From NCBI GenBank assembly GCA_021732245.1, contig JAKFVJ010000247.1, forward strand, positions 1-5,421: DNA of 5,421 nucleotides, given 5' to 3'. The notes under the pieces were generated by a model that did no database searches, was not told where the DNA came from, and saw only the letters and a list, made by a program, of their open reading frames with translations. Origin of the DNA: Candidatus Obscuribacterales bacterium. GTDB lineage: Bacteria; Cyanobacteriota; Vampirovibrionia; Obscuribacterales; Obscuribacteraceae. Shown piece after piece: positions 1 through 4,854 of the stretch (position 1 is its first letter; each line of letters starts with the position of its first letter). A program made the position numbers and the translations under genes.

Positions 1-137
1 GGGCTATGACCAGCAATGCCTTGAAGGAAGCCTATCAATCGCCATGGCTTTCTCCAATTGAAATTGCCGTGTTTCTCGGCATCTTGGCTGTCGGTCTTAT
101 TTACGCCTGGAAAAAAGGCGCGCTTGAGTGGGAGTAA
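1..137 (+). CDS. nuoA: NADH-quinone oxidoreductase subunit A, C-terminal part (5' truncated by window edge)
   Basis: The reading frame is open from the left edge (first full codon at base 3) and stops at TAA 135-137, giving the last 44 residues. The end reads GLIYAWKKGALEWE, the characteristic C-terminus of NuoA/NdhC (consensus YxWxKGALEW). It is preceded by a hydrophobic helix (IEIAVFLGILAVGLIYAW) that matches the third and last membrane helix of the family. NuoA is a small inner-membrane subunit of about 120 residues that sits beside NuoH and NuoJ at the junction of the membrane and peripheral arms. About two thirds of the gene lies upstream of the window. Its final codons contain the ribosome-binding site of nuoB, which starts 3 nt after the stop, so the two genes are probably translationally coupled. 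Confidence 0.93.
   Translation, partial: AMTSNALKEAYQSPWLSPIEIAVFLGILAVGLIYAWKKGALEWE
130..134 (+). promoter_or_regulatory. Shine-Dalgarno site of nuoB inside the nuoA 3' end
   Basis: GGGAG lies 6 nt upstream of the ATG at 141 and overlaps the last codons of nuoA. It supports this ATG as the nuoB start and suggests that ribosomes finishing nuoA reinitiate on nuoB. Confidence 0.7.
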
Positions 138-140
138 CAA

Positions 141-800
141 ATGTCTGTTCAAGTTCCTGATGAACTAAAAGATACCGTAACGGTAACAAATGTCGACTTT
201 GTAGTTGAGAAGTTGTCGGAAATGCTTTCGCCTGTTGTATCGCCGCTAGTGAGCCCGATAGCCAACTGGGCAAGATCAAATTCTGTTTGGCCGTTGACCT
301 TCGGCACATCATGTTGCGCTATCGAAATGATGTCTGTCGGTATGTCGGCATTTGATATTTCGCGATTCGGTTCAGAAGTATTTCGAGCCACCCCAAGACA
401 AGCCGACTTGATTATCACTGCCGGTACAATCACCCGCAAAATGGCACCAGCTCTTATTACTTTGTACGAGCAATTGCCTGAGCCGAAGTACGTTATCGCC
501 ATGGGCGCTTGTACTGTGACAGGCGGCATGTTCAACGATTCATATTCTGTTGTGCAAGGTGTAGACCGCATTATTCCGGTGGATGTTTATTTGCCAGGCT
601 GCCCACCGCGTCCGGAAGGTATTTTGGATGCGCTGTTGAAGCTGCAACAAAGAATTCGCACGCAATCATTGGAAGATCGCCGCAAGAAAGGCAATTCCGA
701 AATGCGTCCGGTTCGCTACGTAGACTACGACACAGGACGTCCGATGGAAGACTTGATTGAGGAAGCGAAAGCTTTAACCAAGGAAGATCTTAAGGCGTAA
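141..800 (+). CDS. nuoB: NADH-quinone oxidoreductase subunit B (cluster N2 subunit)
   Basis: 219 residues. NuoB binds the terminal [4Fe-4S] cluster N2, which passes electrons to quinone at the interface with NuoD and NuoH on the cytoplasmic side. The four expected ligands are present: the tandem pair C58-C59 in FGTSCCAIEMM, C124 in MGACTVTGGMF, and C154 in YLPGCPPRPEG. Other family blocks are NWARSNSVWP (42-51), RFGSEVFRATPRQADL (75-90) and SVVQGVDRIIPVDVY (136-150). The core begins near residue 35. Ahead of it is a polar N-terminal stretch, and after residue about 172 comes a charged C-terminal tail. The GACTVTGGMF version of the third-cysteine motif resembles cyanobacterial NdhK more than the proteobacterial GACANSGGMY type, from memory. 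The start at ATG 141 is supported by GGGAG with 6 nt spacing. Confidence 0.97.
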   Translation: MSVQVPDELKDTVTVTNVDFVVEKLSEMLSPVVSPLVSPIANWARSNSVWPLTFGTSCCAIEMMSVGMSAFDISRFGSEVFRATPRQADLIITAGTITRKMAPALITLYEQLPEPKYVIAMGACTVTGGMFNDSYSVVQGVDRIIPVDVYLPGCPPRPEGILDALLKLQQRIRTQSLEDRRKKGNSEMRPVRYVDYDTGRPMEDLIEEAKALTKEDLKA

Positions 801-808
801 ATTAAGTT

Positions 809-825
809 CAATTCAAAAGGAATTG
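809..825 (+). repeat. Short perfect inverted repeat in the nuoB-nuoC gap
   Basis: CAATTC (809-814) and GAATTG (820-825) form a perfect 6-bp inverted repeat around the loop AAAAG, in the 33-nt gap ahead of nuoC. The stem is weak, with two G-C pairs and four A-T pairs, and no U-tract follows, so it is not a terminator. It covers the AAAAGGAA purine stretch (815-822), which could act as a ribosome-binding site, so it might modulate nuoC translation. It could equally be chance. Confidence 0.3.
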
Positions 826-833
826 TAGGGACA

Positions 834-1370
834 ATGAGTACAGAGCAAGCTAAACCAGAAGAAACGCCGAATTTGACACCAGGCGTATTTGGTCAGTTTT
901 TGGCTGAACACGATATTCCATCAACTCGTCTGGCTGATTCAACCGGTGTAGAAACAATTGAAGTGACTGCCGCCAATTTGGAAAAGGCTTTGAAGCGTTT
1001 GCGCAACAGTGCCGAAACCAGAATGGATTTCTTGGTTACTGTTTCCGGTGTAGAGTCTCCGGAAAATATTGAATCTGTTTATCACCTCTGGTCGTATGAA
1101 CATACAAGAGAACTGGTGATAAAAGTCCGCGTTCCAAAATCCACTCTCGGTGAAGACCAATTAGCTCTTATGCCGACCACGGCTTCTTATTGGTCAGCTG
1201 CTAACTGGCACGAACGCGAATGTTATGACCTCATGGGAATCCGTTATGTCGGACATCCTTATATGAGAAGAATATTGAACCCTTGGGATTGGGAAGGCTA
1301 CCCGTTGCGTCATGACTACAAGCAACCGCTTGATGCGTTAAATGACAAAAACCCCGTAAGCTTCCGCTAA
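834..1370 (+). CDS. nuoC: NADH-quinone oxidoreductase subunit C (30 kDa subunit)
   Basis: 178 residues. NuoC is a cofactor-free structural subunit of the Q module that packs against NuoD and NuoI in the cytoplasmic arm. Here it is a separate gene, not the NuoCD fusion of E. coli. The diagnostic 30-kDa signature lies near the C-terminus: WHERECYDLMGIRYVGHP (125-142), MRRIL (144-148) and DWEGYPLRHDY (152-162). The N-terminal half carries the usual alpha/beta domain, with MDFLVTVSGVES at 64-75 and VYHLWSY at 82-88. The first 15 residues are polar and probably flexible. The start at ATG 834 has no ideal Shine-Dalgarno: TAGGG ends only 3 nt upstream, and AAAAGGAA lies 11 nt upstream within a small inverted repeat. 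No better start appears downstream before the conserved domain. The length is normal for a stand-alone NuoC/NdhJ. Confidence 0.96.
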   Translation: MSTEQAKPEETPNLTPGVFGQFLAEHDIPSTRLADSTGVETIEVTAANLEKALKRLRNSAETRMDFLVTVSGVESPENIESVYHLWSYEHTRELVIKVRVPKSTLGEDQLALMPTTASYWSAANWHERECYDLMGIRYVGHPYMRRILNPWDWEGYPLRHDYKQPLDALNDKNPVSFR

Positions 1371-1406
1371 TTACCGACAACAAAAGTAAATTGCAAGAGA
1401 AATAAA

Positions 1407-2627
1407 ATGGCTAGTGAACTAATTACACTAAAAACAACTGGGCTAAAGACCGATGAGATGATCATCAACATGGGTCCGCAGCACCCAGCAACACACGGCG
1501 TTTTGCGTTTGCTGCTGACGCTTGATGGTGAATTCGTCAAACACGTCGAACCAGTAATTGGGCACTTACACCGTGCGCAGGAGTGGCAGGGTCAAAATAG
1601 AACTTGGTTCCAGTACCAAGCTTTGATTGATCGTGTCGATTATTTGTCCGGTATGTTCACTTCCTGGGCTATGGCAAGATCAGCTGAGCATATTGAAGAT
1701 ATTAAGGTGCCGTTGCGCGCTGAATACTATCGCGTCATGGTTTCGGAAATGAACCGCATCACCTCGCACTTGCTCTGGTTAGGTACCTACCTAATCGACT
1801 TAGGCGCTATGTTTGGTTTTCCTTTCTATCCATTCCGCGAGCGCGAAAAGTTGCTTGATTTGTTTGAAGCAATTGCCGGACAGCGCATGATGTTCAACTA
1901 CATCCGTATAGGTGGCGTTCAACACGAGGCACCAGATGGCTGGTTTGCTAAATTGAAGCAATTTACCGAAGATTTTCCGGATCGTGTCGATGAATACGAA
2001 GCTATCGTCACAGAAAACCCAATTTTCTTGAAGCGTACCAAAGGTGTTGGTCGGCTTAAGAAATCCGTAGCTATGGATTACGGTGTTACCGGTCCAAGCT
2101 TACGTGCATCCGGCGTCAATTACGATTTGCGTAAGTTCAAACCGTATTCTGTTTACGACAGATTGCAATTTGAAGTGCCTGTCATGGAAGGTGATGGCGA
2201 TACATGGGCTCGTTACATGTGCCGTATTGCTGAAATGCGCCAATCCAATGAAATCATCAAGCAATGCATGGCTCAAATTCCAGGCGGTACCGCTGATGAA
2301 TTGAGAGAGAAGCGCAAGGCTTGCAACAGCTGCGGCAAAGAAGATTGCGCCAACTGCGGCGGTGACTTGAAATTAAGTGGCAAAAAGCAAATGGCCGGTA
2401 TGCGTATCAAAGCCGGTGAAGGTTTTGCAGCAGTTGAATCGCCACGCGGTGTATTAGGTTGCTACATCATCTCCAACGGCTCGGATAAACCGGCACGTTT
2501 TAGATGGCGTAATCCATCATTCAGCAATTTGTCCGTCCTGCCGGAACTTCTGGTTGGATCACCAATTGCCGACATCATGGCTGTATTTGGATCAATTGAC
2601 GTCATTCTGCCAGACGTAGACAGGTAA
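1407..2627 (+). CDS. nuoD: NADH-quinone oxidoreductase subunit D (49 kDa, quinone-site subunit) with an unusual four-cysteine insert
   Basis: 406 residues, about the normal length. NuoD is the [NiFe]-hydrogenase large-subunit homologue of the Q module and forms the quinone pocket with NuoB. The N-terminal block NMGPQHPATHGVLR (21-34) contains H30, and RVDYLSG (76-82) contains Y79; these correspond to the quinone head-group residues H38 and Y87 of Thermus. Further family blocks are EMNRITSHLLWLG (114-126), GPSLRASGVNYDLRK (229-243), PYSVYDR (246-252) and the C-terminal GSIDVILPDVDR. Residues 306-317 form a CX2C-X4-CX2C cluster (C306, C309, C314, C317) in a segment that has no metal ligands in the NuoD proteins I know. 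The usual RGxEK motif reads RAQEW (56-60), and the usual Glu of the SPRGE block is V349. The start at ATG 1407 has a weak AAGAGA site 6 nt upstream and lies 36 nt after nuoC. Confidence 0.97.
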   Translation: MASELITLKTTGLKTDEMIINMGPQHPATHGVLRLLLTLDGEFVKHVEPVIGHLHRAQEWQGQNRTWFQYQALIDRVDYLSGMFTSWAMARSAEHIEDIKVPLRAEYYRVMVSEMNRITSHLLWLGTYLIDLGAMFGFPFYPFREREKLLDLFEAIAGQRMMFNYIRIGGVQHEAPDGWFAKLKQFTEDFPDRVDEYEAIVTENPIFLKRTKGVGRLKKSVAMDYGVTGPSLRASGVNYDLRKFKPYSVYDRLQFEVPVMEGDGDTWARYMCRIAEMRQSNEIIKQCMAQIPGGTADELREKRKACNSCGKEDCANCGGDLKLSGKKQMAGMRIKAGEGFAAVESPRGVLGCYIISNGSDKPARFRWRNPSFSNLSVLPELLVGSPIADIMAVFGSIDVILPDVDR

Positions 2628-2634
2628 AGAGGAG
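2628..2634 (+). promoter_or_regulatory. Strong Shine-Dalgarno site deciding the GTG start of nuoH
   Basis: AAGAGGAG, of which AGAGGAG is 2628-2634, directly follows the nuoD stop and lies 9 nt before GTG 2644. It is the best ribosome-binding site in the window. It supports the non-ATG start and therefore the long N-terminal extension of NuoH. Confidence 0.75.
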
Positions 2635-2643
2635 ATACTTCGC

Positions 2644-4092
2644 GTGACTTACACGTATCCACATCAAACGCCGTTTAATATAGGCGAGATTTTTAAATTC
2701 TCCAGACTGACTGTCATCTGGCTGTCGATTATCTTCGGTGCCGTTTGGGCAGCCTGCTTCCTCGTCGGAGTAGCAATTCCTTTCTGGATCGACAATGGCT
2801 TTATTGTCAATGGTTCTCTCAACCTATTTACCAAATTCAACGAAGCACCATCAGATGCCAGCCTTATCTGGTCGAATACTTTCCGTGCTTTGACACCAAT
2901 TGTTGCAGTAGCAGTATTCATTCCAATCAACGCCATGTTTATGGTTCTTTGCGAAAGACGCGCATTGGCTCTCTTTACCGTACGTAAGGGACCAAACCGC
3001 GTAGGTCCGGATGGTCTTTTGCAAACAGCAGCAGACGCCGTCAAATTGCTCTTTAAAGAAGACATCACTCCACGCGGCGCAGATATATTGATGTTTACCC
3101 TGGCGCCAATTATTTTCTTTGCGCCTTCCATTATTGGTATGGTGCCACTGCTGGCAGCTGTCACCAATAACCACCAGCTATTCTCAATAGTCAATATTCC
3201 AACTGGAATTTTCTATGTGATTGCTGTTTCAGCTATTCCTGTAGTGGGCATTGTGATGGGCGGTTGGGCAAGCAATAACAAGTATTCATTAGTAGGTGGA
3301 CTAAGAAGCGCCGCTCAAGCAATCAGCTATGAAATTCCGCTTGTGTTGTCCATCATTACTGTTTGTCTTATCTCCGGAACATTGGATGTTGTATCCATTG
3401 CCGAGCGTCAAGCAGGCGGCATTCTCCACTGGAATATCTTTGCCGGTGGCGCCCTGCCACAAGCTGGTGCTCACTTAGGAGCAGCTTTAGACAACTTGAA
3501 AAACATGAGCACGGATGTCACCGAGCCGACAAGACAAGCTGCCTGGGCCGCTGTTAACCAAGCCTGGGGTGGTATGGTTGCTGCATTTGCTTTCATCGGC
3601 TGCATGTTCTTGCTGTTTGGTATCTACGCAACATGCGCTTGCGCTGAAATCAACCGCATTCCATTTGATTTGCCTGAAGCGGAATCGGAATTGGTCAGCG
3701 GCTATAACACTGAATACAGCGGCATCAAATTCGCCATCTTCTTCTTGGCTGAATTCACCAACTTGTTTGTAGTGTCCTCCATTGCCACGGTACTTTTCCT
3801 GGGTGGTGGCTCGTCGCCAATTCAAGGTTTTATGGATGCGCAGTGGTGGAATTGGTTGGCATCCGTCAACAATTGGACAATGCCGACAGTGCCATTCATC
3901 AATTCGGAAACTTTCTTCGGCGCATTCTGGGTAGTCGTCAAAGTCTATTCACTGGTTATCTTTGCCATTCTTGTTCGCGGCACATTGCCACGATTCCGCA
4001 TTGACCAACTAATGGATTTTGGTTGGAAGCGCCTAATTCCGCTGTCTCTATTTCTATTGTTAGCCGTTACTTTCCTCAGGGAGCTTGTGTAA
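2644..4092 (+). CDS. nuoH: NADH-quinone oxidoreductase subunit H, enlarged form with an extra N-terminal membrane helix
   Basis: 482 residues against a usual 325 to 375. NuoH is the inner-membrane subunit that closes the quinone chamber and couples quinone reduction to the proton-pumping arm. Family motifs are complete: ERRALA (104-109), RKGPNRVGPDGLLQ (114-127), VKLLFKED (133-140), GWASNNKYSLVGGLRSAAQ (207-225), NRIPFDLPEAESELVSGY (337-354), TEYSG (356-360) and RGTLPRFRIDQLMDFGWK (445-462). In E. coli about 40 residues precede the ERR motif; here there are about 100. They include an added hydrophobic helix (about 22-48) and a polar loop (49-80) before the canonical first helix (about 83-102). 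Two other loops are expanded: 267-308, before the helix leading to NRIPFDLPEAE, and about 388-424, before the last helices. Known NuoH topology places all three enlarged loops on the periplasmic side. GTG 2644 is set by a strong Shine-Dalgarno site; the next gene follows after 3 nt. Confidence 0.96.
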   Translation: MTYTYPHQTPFNIGEIFKFSRLTVIWLSIIFGAVWAACFLVGVAIPFWIDNGFIVNGSLNLFTKFNEAPSDASLIWSNTFRALTPIVAVAVFIPINAMFMVLCERRALALFTVRKGPNRVGPDGLLQTAADAVKLLFKEDITPRGADILMFTLAPIIFFAPSIIGMVPLLAAVTNNHQLFSIVNIPTGIFYVIAVSAIPVVGIVMGGWASNNKYSLVGGLRSAAQAISYEIPLVLSIITVCLISGTLDVVSIAERQAGGILHWNIFAGGALPQAGAHLGAALDNLKNMSTDVTEPTRQAAWAAVNQAWGGMVAAFAFIGCMFLLFGIYATCACAEINRIPFDLPEAESELVSGYNTEYSGIKFAIFFLAEFTNLFVVSSIATVLFLGGGSSPIQGFMDAQWWNWLASVNNWTMPTVPFINSETFFGAFWVVVKVYSLVIFAILVRGTLPRFRIDQLMDFGWKRLIPLSLFLLLAVTFLRELV

Positions 4093-4095
4093 ATA

Positions 4096-4845
4096 ATGTT
4101 CGATATTATTGGTCGAGCTGTAGGTGGCTTGTATCAAGTCGTTAGAGGACTGACGACGGTAGGTAAACATACCTTCCGCCCGCCTATCACCAAACTATAC
4201 CCGGATACGATGCCGGATTTGCCGGCTGCATTCCGCGGACGTTTGGCATTGACGGTTAACCCGGAAACAGGCGAGCATCTTTGTATTTCCTGCCGCCAGT
4301 GCGAGCGCGTATGCCCTGATAAGTGCATTGAGATTACTGCACAAAAATCAACAGACACCAACAAGCTGGAGCTTATCGACTTCAAAATCGACCACGGTCT
4401 TTGTATGTTCTGCGGCTTGTGCACGGAGGTCTGCCCGACGCTTTGCATTATCAATACTAATGACTTCGAAATGGCTGATTACAATCGTGAGTCATTGATT
4501 TATGACTTGAAGCGTTTGACTTTGACGCAAGAAGAATCAGGCTTCTACTTCGACAAGAAGAAGATGCCGTTGCCGAAACCGAAACCAGCTAAAGCTGCTC
4601 CAGCTGCCGCCGCTGCTGCTAAGCCGGCTGCGCCTGCCGCAGGTGCTACAGCAACCGCTGAAAAACCAGCTGCTGCTGCGACTGCTGAAAAACCGGCCGC
4701 TGCCGAAAAACCATCAGCCGAAGCAAAACCTGCCGCTGAGGCGAGTGCTGAAGCCAAACCGGCTGCTACTAAAAAAGCTGCTAAGCCGGCTGAACCTAAA
4801 GCTGAAGAAGCTAAGCCGGAAACCAAACCAGAAGAAACCAAATAG
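4096..4845 (+). CDS. nuoI: NADH-quinone oxidoreductase subunit I (two [4Fe-4S] ferredoxin-like) with long Ala/Lys/Pro/Glu tail
   Basis: 249 residues. NuoI carries clusters N6a and N6b, which relay electrons to N2 in NuoB. The first motif is C63-X2-C66-X2-C69-X3-C73-P and the second is C103-X2-C106-X2-C109-X3-C113-P, both complete. Each is followed by an extra cysteine (C77 in CPDKCIEI, C117 in CPTLCIIN) where Ala is common. The N-terminal amphipathic membrane-surface segment and FRGRLAL (46-52) are typical. The family core ends near residue 157. Residues 159-249 are a low-complexity tail of Ala, Lys, Pro and Glu with no predicted fold. The tail is in frame, has no stop, and ends 9 nt before nuoJ, so it is part of the gene. 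ATG 4096 lies 3 nt after the nuoH stop, with AGGGAG (4078-4083) inside the nuoH end at a rather long spacing of 12 nt. Coupling to nuoH translation is likely. Confidence 0.96.
   Translation: MFDIIGRAVGGLYQVVRGLTTVGKHTFRPPITKLYPDTMPDLPAAFRGRLALTVNPETGEHLCISCRQCERVCPDKCIEITAQKSTDTNKLELIDFKIDHGLCMFCGLCTEVCPTLCIINTNDFEMADYNRESLIYDLKRLTLTQEESGFYFDKKKMPLPKPKPAKAAPAAAAAAKPAAPAAGATATAEKPAAAATAEKPAAAEKPSAEAKPAAEASAEAKPAATKKAAKPAEPKAEEAKPETKPEETK
4570..4842 (+). repeat. Low-complexity region encoding the NuoI C-terminal tail
   Basis: GCT/GCC/GCG-rich DNA encodes about 91 residues made almost only of Ala, Lys, Pro, Glu, Thr and Ser. By my count it has 16 Lys and 12 Glu. The first third carries Lys but no Glu, so positive charge sits near the folded domain. 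The clearest internal repeat is GCTGAAAAACC at 4657 and again at 4684, a 27-nt spacing corresponding to AEKPAAAAT followed by AEKPAAAEK. Several A5 to A6 runs are present. Such regions expand and contract by replication slippage, so tail length probably varies between related strains. Confidence 0.8.
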
Positions 4846-4854
4846 GTAGAAAAA

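Noticed and set aside
149..571. Minus-strand open frame of 140 codons opposite nuoB
   Set aside because: It is antisense to the conserved NuoB core and its composition follows from the complementary codons. No independent support was found.
801..833. Possible intrinsic terminator between nuoB and nuoC
   Set aside because: The inverted repeat is short and AT-rich, with no U-tract after it, and nuoC continues the same complex.
2319..2400. Frameshift or chimeric assembly as the cause of the cysteine-rich NuoD segment
   Set aside because: The frame stays open with matching codon style, conserved NuoD blocks flank it on both sides in the same frame, and total protein length is normal.
2664..3194. 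Minus-strand open frame of 176 codons opposite nuoH
   Set aside because: It is wholly antisense to a strongly conserved membrane-protein gene, with no recognisable motif and no ribosome-binding context.
4643..4849. Plus-strand +1-frame open frame of 68 codons rich in Leu, Lys, Pro within the NuoI tail
   Set aside because: It is a frame shadow of repeated GCT/AAA/CCN codons. The NuoI frame continues to its own stop with a ribosome-binding site for nuoJ after it. The A6 run at about 4771 is not a proper slippery heptamer in the reading frame.
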